Origin: Aristolochia californica
Lineage: Eukaryota > Streptophyta > Magnoliopsida > Piperales > Aristolochiaceae
DNA length: 64,000 bases
Assembly: GCA_029961685.1 (NCBI GenBank)
Contig: JARWKL010000006.1
Coordinates: forward strand, 2,728,001-2,792,000
Reading direction: 5' to 3'
The notes below the pieces were generated by a model. The model worked only from the letters and a program-made list of their open reading frames with translations. It did not search any database and was not told where the DNA came from. Every line of letters begins with the position of its first letter. The first letter of the stretch is position 1. Below are positions 43,816-56,187 of the stretch, one piece after another. The position numbers and the translations under genes were made by a program.

Positions 43816-43924
43816 ATCAGCAATTCACTCCACTCTGTTCAACATGATCAATCCAGCCCAGCACGGATTATCAGCAATTCACTCCACTCTGTTTCACCAT
43901 GATCAATCCAGCCCCGCACGGATT
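43816..43924 (+). repeat. 54-55 bp tandem duplication in the AP2/ERF 3' UTR
   Basis: The unit atcagcaattcactccact, ctgtt..a.catgatcaatc, cagccc.gcacggatt occurs at 43816-43869 and 43870-43924 with a few differences. It begins 37 bases after the stop codon. Confidence 0.85.
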
Positions 43925-46900
43925 CGAAAGCAACACTCGATCGAATTATGAATCCATTTTCCAACCTGGGTCACTCAGCTCGTTCAATAACCTGTCCACA
44001 ACACCCAGAACACAAAAATTCGGTTCAAGATTTTCAGGAATTGATCTATGTTTCTGCGGATGTACACTAGGGAAGGTGATGAACTTACCCCTTCACGCCC
44101 CTGCTTTGTTTTTTATATCAAATATAAAGATTTGTGTCACATATATCAGATAAGTTTCCATGTATATGAATTGCGGAAAGAAGGAAAAGAAAAATGTAAC
44201 GTAATTCCAGGTTTTTTTTGCAGAACTGATTTCCTGTAAATTTCCAACATTCAATCTGATCTTCCTTTTGTTGCCACATTAGGAAATCTTCCCCCACTGA
44301 TTTGGTGATGATAGGGGTGACAAAAAATCTTTTTTGTTAATGGCTTCTTTTTTTCTTTTCTTTTTTCTTCTTTAATGGTATACCAATTGCAAAGCCAATC
44401 TTGCCAATGAAGAAAGATCCAGGAAGAACAAACTTTTGCCATGGTCATCATCTCTCTCTCTACCTTTCTTTCGATGAGTAGTAAAAAGAGAGAGAGAATG
44501 AGAGTCTTCTTCGTTGGAAATTGGTGCAAGGCATGGCAACTGGCAAGGCAAGCCAGCCACCCCACATGGAAACAGAATCTAACAGTGTTTATGAGAAAGT
44601 GAATGGTAAAAAGCTAAAAGGACCCATGCTCAATTTGGAGTAGTGAGGAAAAGATGACATAATCGCCGCTAAGGCACAAAACTGTAAGTAACTAACCAAT
44701 ATAACCCGAAAAGACTAGTCGATTAAGGTACGGATATCCGCTAGAATTTAAAATTCAATTAAGCTAATTTGTAAGTATTTTGTCGTGTTAACAGTTGGCA
44801 CAGGAGTAGACAATGTCAATTAGTGGAACGTGTTCGATATCTTGATACAACACCCTTTTATGTCATTGAAAAACTTAGGTAGATATTAATTGGGATGACT
44901 AAGATTTTAAGGATTTCCCATGAGAGTATCGTGAGTCGACTCGTTCAAATCGGTATCGAATTAAAATATATCTAAATAGAAAAGTTAGATACATACTAAT
45001 GAACAAATAGCACAAGAAGGCAAATGAGTGATGGTTTTACTTGACTTGATTTAATGATGCAGAAAAGATCCCTAATGTGGTGAGAGGACCAAAGCAAGGG
45101 AGTTTATGATGACAAAGGGAAAAGAGTCTAGTGTAGGAGGGAAGCCTTCCCCTTTCTTTGAACTAGGAAAGGGGTTTAGATGTGCTTTTTCCCCACATTA
45201 TAAGATACTTGTATGCTTTTCATGCATGGTTGCTCTTTTCTTATGGGACCTCATCAAAGTGAGACTCGTTTGTTTTTTCTTTATTTGATCACTCAATTTC
45301 AGATTTTTTGTTTTTATTTATTTTATTTTATTTTTATTTAATGGTAGCATACTTGTCACAAATGCTCATTGTCTGAATTTTTCTTTTTTTCTTTTTTTGT
45401 CCAAACACGGAAATTGGGGCTTTTATTTATAGCCTAACGGTGCGAAAATTGATCACCGACATGTTTATATATGTAAATACTCATTTAAAATTAATTAAAT
45501 GTTGTATGTGACTTCATAGATATGATACATAACAATTACTTATGATTTAAGATAAATTTTTCATTTTTTTCCCCTCCAAAAATGCTTCATTTCAGTTTTT
45601 TTAACCACTAGGAAGACCTGACCGAGTTATGGGTCGACTCACCGAGTCTTATATCCGATTTGTGTTAGACCAAAGTGTGCCGACGCTTTATAGGGGATCA
45701 GTAGTGATGTTTTGTGAAGGAAACACTGTTTTCTTTTTCCGTCCCGTTTTGCCTTCTTCCTCCTCCTCAGAAGTTCACGTCGTCCCTTCCCTCGATTCCC
45801 CCTCTGCACAGTGACCTATTATTGATCGCTGGGAATAAAGCTAACTTATACCCCTCGTTTCGAAAGTAAAGCCCCAGGTGAGACAAACCTCCGTTAACAT
45901 AAGATCGAGAATTTTTTTTCTTTCTCGGAGAAAAAGATAGAATAAAACGTGAGTAGACGGCAAAGAAATTGAAAAAGTAAAAGGGTCCATTGCACTACGA
46001 GATCATAAAAATATTTGTATATATGTAGATGGAGCGAGAGAGAGAAAGCAAAAGATCGCTGTGCGATTCTGTGGAGCATCTCATCGTCTGCATGTGGCTC
46101 ATGTGCAGATAAAAAGATTGACGGGAAGGTGGGTCCCGGAATTAATGGAGTTCTCCTTGAGATGGTGCAGATAAGACGATCGTAACGGTCGGATGGGTTT
46201 GTAACGGTGGAGAGAATTTAAAATAGGGCTCCGTCGTGGCGGCGATTGATTTCACCGCTGTCGCGATCTGCATACTTCGTTATCGGAGGAAAGAGACCAT
46301 GGTTTTTTTTTTTTTTTGTTGCCGTTGCAGAAGATGATATTTTGGTCTCGTTTTCTCTCTTTTCGTTCCCATGTGCAGACTCCCAGTCTTCAGTCTTCAG
46401 TGGGAACAACCACGTTTCAAATACGAGATGTTATTTATTTAATTATTACATTTAAAACTAAATTTTTATTCACTAAATAAGTAAAAAGTCTAAAGAGTTT
46501 TCTAATAAAACGACTCTCAAAGAAAAAAAAGTTAATTTAAAAAATATATAATAAATAAATAATTTCAATATTTTGTGATTGAGTTGTCTAAAGTGTTTTT
46601 AAAATAAATGCACCTAAAACTCCTATTTTTTAAAATCAATAAAATTAGGATTTTTTTGTAATTTATTTCTTTTTAAATTTAAAATTTTATAATTTATAAT
46701 ATTATTAGTCTTAATTTAATGAGTCATTTTATTTTTGTTAAAAGTATTTTTAATAGTTGTAAATTTTTTTATTTCATAATTTCTTCTGCCAGCAAAAATA
46801 AGAAATTCACTGACATAAGGTTTTTTAATCTTTATTTTTCTATCATTTTTCCGTCGATGACTTCTGCAAAACGAATATATTAATTCGTATTTATTTCGCT

Positions 46901-47635
46901 AGAAAAGTTTTAAAATTGTGCTAGCAACATCTCATTATAATTTTGAATTTTGCTAGTAAAGATTTCAAACTTCAACAATAAATTTAGAAATTCGCAAATG
47001 CAACCTATAGAAGCACAAACATGCCAACAAACTCTTCCTGTAAAAAAGTCGTAAGAAGAAATTTTGCCAAAGAATTTTTTTTCTTCTTTTTGTTGATCAC
47101 AGAAAGTCAAATTTCTTGTAGCGAAAAAATAAATTTCTTATAAGAAACCATGTGAAAACTAAGCCAAGAAACTTTCCCTGCCATTGTTGCTAACACTCAC
47201 ATGGCTTCCACTTTCATTTAAAAGCACTAATGATCTCAAGCTAGATGTCTGGCTTATGTCAAAATCCTCCATTAAAATATGTCTTACAAAATCCTAAGGG
47301 GTTTATGAGCTTGTTTCAACCAAAATGTTCACTCTTTGAAGCTTTAGGCTTAAAACTAATACAATCATTGCTTGCTTTACCTCACTTGTGGACACCAAAT
47401 TTGATGCAGGTTGTACTAAAAGTATGTACCAAACTTTGGTCTATTTGGGTCCATTCCAAAGCTTTCAAGTGTTTTTCAACCTTTTTTTGACCTTTTTTGA
47501 AGCATATGGTCCATGAACTTAGTCCCATGGTACTATAAATCAATTTTCATTTGACTTTGTTCTTGTAATGGCCATTTTGCAGTTCCTTCTCCTTATGATT
47601 GCTTATTTTTGCCATCTATTATGGAATAGGGTTTA
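43925..47635. other. Intergenic, no gene recognised
   Basis: The first part may be the rest of the AP2/ERF 3' UTR. The stretch around 45600-46430 is GC-richer and promoter-like but leads to no frame with a domain. 46440-47160 is AT-rich. No retroelement landmark was found. Confidence 0.4.
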
Positions 47636-47969
47636 AAAATATCGGTCAAATGGAAAATAATCGTTTGCATTTTTTTAATAATTTTTTATTAACACAGGCA
47701 CATTATAAGGGAGCTTTTGTGCTATTATAAGAAAACAATGTAATAAAAGATAATTTTCTCTTTACCGATTTTGCAAACCGAGAAAAAAAATTATCCTCTA
47801 AAGTTGGCATAAACTCTAAAAAAATATCGATCAAATGGAAAATAACGGTTTGTATTTTTTTTAATAATTTTCTATTAACACAGGCACATTATAAGGGAGC
47901 TTTTGTGCTATTATAAGAAAACGATGTAATAAAAGATAATTTTCTCTTTACCGATTTTGCAAACTGAGA
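47636..47969. repeat. Direct duplication, about 150 bp units
   Basis: Units 47636-47782 and 47820-47969 share atcg.tcaaatggaaaataa, attaacacaggcacattata, agggagcttttgtgctatta, taagaaaac.atgtaataaa and ctctttaccgattttgcaaa with very few differences. About 37 bp of different sequence separates them. Confidence 0.85.
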
Positions 47970-47999
47970 TTGAAAAATATTCACTTTTGTTAGTTTTGG

Positions 48000-48440
48000 T
48001 CAGGGATGTAAATGGAAGAGAATAAATTATTTTTATATTTTTGTATTTATACATATCGTATTCTATATAGCATTTTATCGTATTATTTATATCTTATTTT
48101 GTCTACCCATTTATCAAAGACTAAAATAGGTAATTGGGTAAATAAATAAAATTATAATATATAATACACTAAAAATATATAAAAATTAAATTATCATATA
48201 CACAAAAGCCTAAAAATAATGATATTCTAATTAAGATTATTAAAAATATTATAAATTCCCTAAAAAATTATACAATATCTCAATTTCACTAACACTGAAA
48301 CATAAAATCACCAAATTGCAATATAAATGGGTAATAAATTAATAATCTTCATTCCATTTATTAAAGGGGAATTAAAGAGTCAAATAAAAATTTAAAAGCT
48401 CTAATCAGGTAAATATTTTTGTTCCATTTGTGAAGGATTA
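48000..48440. repeat. AT-rich dispersed repeat, copy 3
   Basis: It starts cagggatgtaaatgg and contains tatatagcattttat, atatacacaaaagcctaaaa and atattctaatt, paralleling 19541-19830. A second ttccatttgtgaagg word is near 48423. Confidence 0.45.
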
Positions 48441-49013
48441 AGGAACTAAAGATAAATATCGATGATGAAGCTCAAAATCAGACATCTCAACCACTCCTTG
48501 GCCTATTTGGACCAATGCTCACATCATCTAAAGGCGGGCCCATCATTTTGCTTCATCGGATGGTTTTTAGCTGAAAATCTTGCCTCGTGTGGGTCCTATC
48601 AACCCTTGGATTCCTCTTAAAGGTTCTTCGATTGCTGAACGAAGTCCCTTCTTCTTGATGTAGAGTAAGTGGAATCCATCTAAGTGTGATCAAATCAAGC
48701 CCTCTAGTTGACAAAAAGGCAGGACTCTTTTTGATTTCAAGCTATGCTTTTCCAAGTCGTTAATCAGGCTCCTTCCTCCATTCCATTTCATTTTCCTCCA
48801 TATCCGTTCCCATGAGTGAGACAAGAAAAGTCGCGTTTTGCACATAATTTTTCTTTTTCCGTATCCGTTCGGACCCATGAAGTTTTGTCATCGATCAGAT
48901 AAGGTAATCGATCAGATAAGGTAAGTTGACGTGAAACAGGAGCAAAGAGCCAAAGATTGAGCACCCTTCACTCGGGAATTTCGTCGAGCACTAAGTTTTT
49001 GCCCCGATTTATG
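48441..49013. other. Intergenic, no gene recognised
   Basis: It contains a 17 bp tandem duplication (atcgatcagataaggta) at about 48892-48925 and nothing else I can interpret. Confidence 0.4.
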
Positions 49014-49018
49014 CATTA

Positions 49019-51189
49019 TATTAGATGTTGTTAGATGTTGAATTGAACCGAACCTATGTATTTTATTAAGTGTGATATTTATACAATTTAGAATATAAAA
49101 GATAAGTTTTACACGAGAAGATAATTATATTAATCCCTTATCATGCGCCCCCCCAAGATAGGTCATGGTTAGAGAGACTAATCTTGTCTCGTAGTAACTG
49201 AATATGTGAACTTCGTACTAGCTTTGTAAGGAGATTTGTTTCAAGGGTTCTTAGAAACAAAAGGACGGGAAGAGCAATGGCACCGGTAGCTGTTGGGGCG
49301 GACGGAATCCGAGAGAGCGCATCGTTCGGCGAAGAAATGTATTTCGAGGGTTATTGGAAGCAAAATGACGGGAAGAGCAGCGGCACTGGTAACAGCTGTT
49401 GAGGTAGACGGAATCCGAGAAAGTGTATCGTCTGGCGAAGAGATGTGTTTCAATGGTTTTTTTTTTTTGTGGCAATGGTTTGGAGTCATCAATATAGCCA
49501 AGGAGATCATACCCGATAAGAGCAAATATGAGCCAAAAGGTAGATGTTTGAATTGGGGTAGGGATTTACTATAAGCAGGAATTTAGAAGAAGTGAGCAGG
49601 CAATCATGGACTGTGGGCAACTATGTGTGTGTTCATCCATGTGCGGGACAAGGGCTCTATTGAGACGACACAATTGGGGGAGAAGGCTAGTGCAGCGCAA
49701 GTGAGCATGGTTGCAGGGAGAGTTGACGGCGACAGTACGCGGCAGTGATGAAGGTCAACTACAACTGCAACGACGACGGAGGTGAAGGTCGAATCATAAT
49801 CAAAAGGGCATTATTGGAAGATGAGCCCAAACCCACACATCCAAGTGTGCTAGATGATGGGTTCAAGCTCATAAAACCAAGGTCGGCCCACATATCCAAG
49901 ATATGTGGAAGATGGGCTCAAGACCCACAGATCAAGGAGAAGGCCTATATGTCCCCACATAGTGATAATATGATGGTAAATAAAGAGTCATCTCATAGAG
50001 ATAATATTGATGTAATTAGTTTAAGTTCTAGGGGCGTAATTCTTGTGTCTATCTTCTAACACTCCCCCTCAAACTAGGGGTGAGAGAACATAATAAATGT
50101 CTTGCTTGCTGCAAATGGTGTATAAGATTTTCCCGTATAAAATAACAGTCCCCCATATCTTCCAACAGAAATGAAGGCGGTAGACTTGGTAAGGAGACGA
50201 AGGCGATGATTGGCGAGGGGCGAAGAGTCGGAATACAGCAAGATGATGGTGAACAGAGCGATGGAGGGGTTGGCTGACTGTGGCAAAGTAGCTGACAACA
50301 GGAGCTTTGACGTAGGCTGTTCTGCGACAGTGATGATGGCTCTAGGAGGTTTGAAAATGTCGAGCGAACAACTAACAACAACCAAAAGGTTGGGAGAAGG
50401 AGAATTTGTGGCGAGGATTCCGGGGGAGATACGCGGCACTGGTAGCAGCTGAGGTGCCAATGTGAGGAAGCGATTTTGAGGAAAATATTCAAAGGAAGGT
50501 TTTTGCGACTTCTTGGAAGGGTCATTGCAGATGGTTGGGGGAGGCAGAGATGAAACAATAGAAGTAAAGGCATTGTGGCATTGCAAAAGTGTCTTTGCAC
50601 ATGGCCAAGGGGAGGCAAAGAAGAAATGGTGGAAGTAAAGGATTTTGCGGCATCACGGAAGGGTCATCACTAATGCCTAGGGAAGGCTGACAACTACGTC
50701 AATGGTGATGGTGGCTGCAGATGCTATGGATCGAGTGGGGGAAAGTCATGCGCAGCGTGGCACTGGTATGCGGCATCAGGTGACAGGAGAGGGAGAGGCA
50801 CACATGTACGTTCTAGCGAGTCACACGGTGGAGCAATTGTTCTGGAGGTGCAACAGGCGAAGGTCGGGCCCGATGCGCTAGTCGATGAGGGTGAGGTGGA
50901 CAGAATGGAATAGTGCATCATTTGGGTTGTTCAGCTTGTAAGGGTGTTTTAGATAGTGAGCTACAGATAGAAAGGTAGAGGAAGAAAAAAATTGAAGGAT
51001 GGAAGATGCAGAAAATCGATCTACTCTGAAACCATATTAAATGTTGAACTAAACCACAACTTTGCAGTGATTAAGGATGGTATTTATACAATTCAGAATA
51101 GAAAAGGTTTTACATAATAAAATAATTACAACATGAAATGAATACAATGGGATCTTAATAACTGAAGGGATTATGTTAATCCATTATCA
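49019..51189 (-). mobile_element. Non-autonomous LTR retrotransposon, 2.2 kb, CATTA target duplication
   Basis: LTRs at 49019-49143 and 51035-51189 share tatta.atgttgaa.t.aacc, atttatacaattnagaata and a ttaatcc.ttatca end. CATTA is exact at 49014-49018 and 51190-51194. ACTCTGAAACCA beside the right LTR is a decayed minus-strand primer site, and GCGCCCCCCCAAGATAGG after the left LTR is the complement of the polypurine tract. The 1.9 kb interior lacks reverse transcriptase, integrase or gag motifs. It includes a tandem duplication (49238-49444) and a second tract-like word, CTCCCCCTCAAACTAGG, at about 50062. The element depends on proteins supplied in trans. Confidence 0.75.
49238..49444. repeat. 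Tandem duplication of about 103 bp inside the LTR element
   Basis: Units 49238-49338 and 49339-49444 share gacgggaagagca.cggcac, ggtagctgttg, gacggaatccgaga.ag, atcgt.tggcgaaga.atgt. The frames crossing it show no known domain. Confidence 0.8.
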
Positions 51190-51194
51190 CATTA

Positions 51195-53089
51195 TATATG
51201 ACACGTTTGGACATCGACCAACACCCACATGGCTTCACACGAGGCATGTATATCAGCTCCAAACAATTATATTTTACTCGGTATGTGTAAGATGTAGATA
51301 AATAACCCTTACTCGTCGATATTCTATATAACAAATAGTAAATAAATAATAAAAAATATCCAAATATGTAAAATTAACACTCCTTATAGAGGTCATCTAC
51401 TGGAGTTTGCAAATGTACTTTGGACTTTAAAGCCAGCTGACCCACTTTGTATACTGCACCATCGTTTACAGTCTGTACAAAGAGGATACAATCCATCGAT
51501 AGGTGGTTGATCCATGATGGTGGCCAATGCAGAAAATTACTCATGAAAAGATGCAAGCTTTGGAATCCCATGCAGATAGCCAGGACGTTGCTTCGTTCTG
51601 AAAACTCTTTCCTCAAAATATTTATTACAAATGGCCAACTGCAGGAAAGGGTAGCTCATATAGAACCAAACAGCAAAGGATCTGCTGAAATATAAACTCC
51701 ATTTAATGGAATGACTAATTGAGTCACTCTCAATGGCAGTGAGAAGACCATATATCACCTCGGTGACTATGCTTTCTATCCTCTCAAACACTTCATGGCC
51801 ATTAGGGTTACCGAATGAAGAAGGATACATTAGGGCTCTGGAAATAGAGAACCTAATGTTGTTGAATTTGAAAACCTAACTTGCTCGAGGCTACCAGATG
51901 CATGTGATTGTAAAAATCGAGATTTGGGTAAAGAAAGAAGAGAAAATTAAAAGAATTAAAAGAAATAAAAGGAGATTTTTTTGAAGAGTTTGAAAATGTT
52001 TCGTTTGACATCGTGCATCGTCGTTAATTATGTCAGTGGTTAAATTTTTATGTAGAGGATTTTTTAAGTATCCAATTATCATTTTTTATATTCATGATAT
52101 ATGTTAATTAGAAATTTATTAATTAAAATAGATATAAATATAACTATCAGAATCTAAGAAGCAAGTTTTAATTGAGTAAAAAAGTATTAAAATCTTAATC
52201 TTCATACAGTTAAGAATTTAAAAATTCAGTTAAATAGCATGAACACTGAAACCAAAACTTCTTTACAGTCTTCTTGAGAATTCCAGTGACATGACATAGG
52301 AATCAAATCAGAACTTCAGAAACTCCGAATATAAACCAGAGAGAGTACAAGTGACGAAGAAAATCAAATCAGACGGAAGACCTTTTTGTTTTCTGCCAAG
52401 AAACAAAATCGAAGAACGGTTTTCCAGGCTAGATGGGACCAACCCTGCAAAACGAAGAAAAAGATGAAAAGACACCTCCGCACATTCTGGCGTTGCCGTA
52501 TGTTCCGAGGACGAAGCTGATTGATGAAGACGAAGATGAGGCTCCCCAAAGCGGAAGAAAGAAGAATGGACGACTCAGCTACTCCTTTTGGCCAAAATGG
52601 ACAGCACTTTGTAACTCGAGAATCTTCTCACGTGTTCTTGATAGAAAATACACAAACGATAACAATAATAATTACAAGAGAAAAAATAATTAAATACAAA
52701 AAAACATAATATTTATATAGGTTCACCTCAAGACAGAACTTCATGTCTTCCGTTGCTACAATAATTCTCTATGATGATGAAGTAGTTTACAAGATAATTC
52801 GTGCACATTCAACTGTTTTTATATAACCTCTCTCTCTTGCAACTCATGATCCTCGATGATAGCCCTAATAATGGTGCCTCAAATATAAAAATAAAATTAA
52901 GGCAACAGAAATACTAATGTGAAATTCCTAAACTATCTTTAATGAAATAACTGTCAATATATCGTACACCTTATCTTTCTAGCAAAAACTACTATTTGAT
53001 TAATTAAAGATTAGTTTAAGTGAGCTCAAACATATATTTGAAACAACATATCATGCTTGTCAAACTGAGCCTCATGACCTAGCTAATAC
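51195..53089. other. Intergenic, unassigned open frames
   Basis: Overlapping - strand frames at 51830-51537 and 51616-51374 could be pieces of one decayed gene, but I recognise no family. The frames at 52364-52709 are on both strands and lack domains. Confidence 0.3.
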
Positions 53090-53917
53090 TAAAGGGGGGG
53101 TTAGTGCACAATGTAAGTTCAGGGGGAAAGTGAGAGGGAATGTAAAGTATTTGTTTGTGTTAGTGTACGTAATGTAAATTGTAGATAAATTATTTATTAA
53201 ATAAAATATTTTGATATATCTGACTTTCAGAAAATTAAATTAATATTAGTTAATAAATAAAATAAAATAATATATAATAATTAAATAAATACTTGCTTCT
53301 ATATTATTAAAATTTTAATTTTATAATATCTAAATATGAAATAATTATACAAACATCATACTACACAAACATTGTAATAATAAAAATAAAAATAATACAA
53401 ATATAATTCAATCACTTATTTAATATAAAAAACTACAATTGTATATACAAAAATACAACACACAAAATATTTGTCAAATTAGGGTGGGAAAATAGGGTGG
53501 ATCTAGTTCCTTTTTTTAGCCTTTTTTTTTGTCAAATTAGAAGTAGGGGTTTAAGGTTAAGGGTTCAGGGTAAAGTTGAGTTCTTAAAAATATGGCTCGA
53601 GGTTAGGTTGAGTGTTTAGAAACTCCACTTGACCCAAACATTAAACAAAGTTAAAATTATTTTAAAAGGAACGAAAGAAAATAAAAATAAATTATTAGTT
53701 TTAATTATACTTTATAATTAAAAAATAAAATTGGGAAGTAATTAAATACTAAGTATTGCATAATGAAAAAGTCCAAAATATGAATATAAAAAAAACAAAA
53801 AAACGAGATTAAAAAAAATAAAACAGAACATAAATAATAACGAGTTACTGTAGCTCGTCTTCCTCGCTTAGCTAGTGGAACGAATAACAGAGGTTGTAAC
53901 GAGTGGAACGAATAACA

Positions 53918-54178
53918 GAGGTTGCAGAGAGGGGAGAGAAGTCGTTGGTGCAGGGGACGGTGAGAGGAAAAGAGTTGAGAGCCGGGGAGAGGTCACAGAG
54001 GGGGCGACTGAAATCGTCGAAGGTCACGAGCGAGAGAGGAGTTGGAGAGGTTGCAGAGAGGGGAGAAAAGTCGCCGAAGGTCATCGGTGTTGGGGACGGC
54101 GAGAGGAAGGGAGTCGAGCGCCAGAGACAGGTCGCACAAAGGGCGATAGAAATCGCCGAAGGTCGCGAGCGAGCGAGA
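53918..54178. repeat. 129 bp tandem duplication, purine-rich
   Basis: Units starting gaggttgcagagaggggaga at 53918 and 54047 share ggggacgg.gagaggaa, gagagg/gacaggtc, aaatcg.cgaaggtc and cgagcgag. The arginine/glutamate-rich frames over it are composition artefacts. Confidence 0.75.
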
Positions 54179-54243
54179 GAGAAATTTTTTTTTCTCCGTT
54201 CGATAGAGCCTTCTTTCCCGACAGCCCGAGCCCGATGTAATTG

Positions 54244-54298
54244 AGAGAGGGAAAGTGAATTCGAAGCTCGACCCCTTTGAATTCACTTTCCCTCTCAT
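54244..54298. repeat. 18 bp perfect inverted repeat
   Basis: GAGAGGGAAAGTGAATTC (about 54245-54262) pairs with GAATTCACTTTCCCTCTC (about 54281-54298) across an 18-base loop. It lies inside the element at 53093-54417, and related gggaaagtgagaggga words occur near its left end. Confidence 0.85.
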
Positions 54299-54420
54299 TA
54301 TGCCTAAAACGGGGGGAAATAAAATTCATTTGTATTTTACTTTCCCCCTGCACACACGCTGTGTACTAACAGCTTTTGGCATATTTTACCCGGTGTAAGT
54401 GAAACACTAACGGGGCCTAA

Positions 54421-55199
54421 GTGGATTTCACATTGAAAGGCCATGTATCTCTAATGTAAATATATATGGTTTTTTATATGTTGCCTTAGCTTTGATTTTG
54501 TGACTTGGTCGATCACGAGTTTGTGACTCACCTGATAAGAAATTAAACCTAGTTGATTTTTTGTGTTTTTTTTCAATGTCTTGTGCAACCCCCCCATATT
54601 AAAAAATATGACACTATCTTTTGGATTGGAATGTGTTTGTCTTTAATAAGATGCATGACCCCATGACACATTAAAATATGACACAAATTCTAGATTTTTT
54701 TTATCTTATGCCATGAAAGTTGATGGACACCACGTCTCAATTATTTCTAGCATGATTAGACCATGCAACGCTGATTCATGTGAGTCAGGAGAATCCATGA
54801 ATGGCCCCTCGGATCTCCAAGTAGGCCCGCTAATGATAGAAAACATACACTCTACGTTATCTTTTTTATACAATGCGTTATTAAATTAAAAATCTATAAA
54901 TATACATTTTAAATATGAATTATCAAATCTTTTCTTTATTTTTCCAAGAAAATTCTAGGGTTTGCTACTTTTGAAGGAAAAGTTAAACTTGGTCTAGCCC
55001 AAGCCCAAGCCCAATATATCTGCATGTCTGGCCTAAAGTCAAGGGTAATAATTCATGGGTCTCGTTGAGTTGGGCCAGTTTGTATTAAAAGTAACCAGCC
55101 ATCCGAATTTTGGTCAAATAATGACATAAACACATCCACATAAAGATGGTGTTATTGAATCGCCGATTCAATTACGAGTTGCCTGGATTGACTCAGATT
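54421..55199. other. Intergenic upstream of ATG3
   Basis: AT-rich sequence without a recognisable gene. The ATG3 promoter should lie in its last few hundred bases. Confidence 0.35.
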
Positions 55200-55406
55200 T
55201 GAGTCTGGGTTGAAGAAGTCGATAACGGGTAGAAGAAGCGGGTCCTTGTACCCGCTTAAAGGCCGAAGGTTGCGTGTACTTGTAGAAGTACTGAAGAAGA
55301 AGGTCACTGACCTGCGGAGAGGCGTTTCGTCGAGGCGTTTCTGCCAAGTTGATCTTCAGCTTTCTCAATTTCTTCATCGCTCTACCGGATTTGGCCATAG
55401 TCACAG
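55200..55406 (+). other. Likely 5' UTR exon of ATG3
   Basis: This GC-richer stretch ends at a strong donor, CACAG|GTAAGT, at 55407. Acceptors TTCTGCAG (near 56115) and TTTTCTAG (near 56180) lie just before the ATG at 56188. A leader intron of about 0.7 kb is likely and contains the dispersed repeat at 55740-55995. Confidence 0.45.
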
Positions 55407-55739
55407 GTAAGTCGGTTCCTGGCTGTTTCTTCTAAAATTTTAATTTTTAGAAGTTCAAAAGGGCACGAACCAATTCTTGGAGATTACTAGAATTTGTTAA
55501 TCGCGCTAAACTTCATGATTAAGACTTAGGAGTTTTCGCAATGTTATCGCTCTTCGTGTTTAACACTTACAAATCAGTAGGTGATTAGAAAAAAAAAAAG
55601 TGTTTTGCGTTGGCTTTTGTTTCCTTGACTACTAACTAGGTGCGTTGTAAATTTTAATGTCATTTGGTGTTCATTTTTAAAAATATTTTAGTTGATCTCC
55701 TTTGATTTCCTTAGGCTTTCATTTTAGCCCTTACGACTA

Positions 55740-55995
55740 GTTTTTGCTTCCTTTGATATTGTTATTTCATTTAAATTTTTGTATTTGATTATTGTACAAA
55801 GTTAATTCATAATTTTATGCAGAGTGGATGGAAAATTTTAAACAGATTTTATGTATAGTATTTATGTACAATTTTATGCAAAGGTCATGCACAATTTTAT
55901 GTAAAATTTATGCATAAGTTTATGTATAGTTTATTTGATATGTATTTTATGTAAAGTTTTAAATATAGGAGCTTGAACCCGGCTTGAGCTCGATT
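55740..55995 (+). repeat. Dispersed repeat, second copy, in ATG3 leader intron
   Basis: It parallels 250-860: ttatttcatttaaattt, gtatttgattattgta, attttatgca units, tttgatatgtattttatgta, then gagcttgaacccggcttgag and ctcga. It is shorter than the first copy because the GC-rich minisatellite part is cut to about 25 bp. Confidence 0.65.
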
Positions 55996-56187
55996 AGATA
56001 TGTTTTTTTGGTAGATTTAGATATGTTGATGGTGAAAATTGTAGTGCATACAAGGGCATTTTCTTTAACTTGACAGATTCAAAGCATTGTCCTGTGTCCT
56101 ATCTTCATTCTGCAGTTCACTAGAAGAGTGGAAAGCAGTCTAATGGCTTCTTTTTTTTCTGGATACTATTTTTTTCTAGATTGAGAG

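Larger units (their letters stand above)
53093..54417. mobile_element. Terminal-inverted-repeat element with TAA flanks and GC-rich core
   Basis: The left end reads AGGGGGGGTTAGTGCACAAT and the reverse complement of the right end GGCCCCGTTAGTGTTTCACT, sharing GTTAGTG and flanking G/C positions. TAA occurs directly outside both ends (53090-53092 and 54418-54420), as for PIF/Harbinger insertions. The left half is AT-rich; the right half carries a GC- and purine-rich tandem repeat. The TIRs are weaker than those of 39356-39937, so the class is less certain. Confidence 0.5.

Noticed and set aside
50049..50618. 189-codon open frame on -
   Set aside because: It is proline/serine/leucine-rich low complexity inside a non-autonomous LTR element, and an overlapping frame is equally long, so there is no domain evidence.
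51374..51830. Two overlapping minus-strand frames as a gene
   Set aside because: They may be pieces of a decayed gene, but I could not assign any family or splice model.
53875..54353. Arginine/glutamate-rich open frames on both strands
   Set aside because: They follow from the purine-rich tandem duplication and carry no domain.
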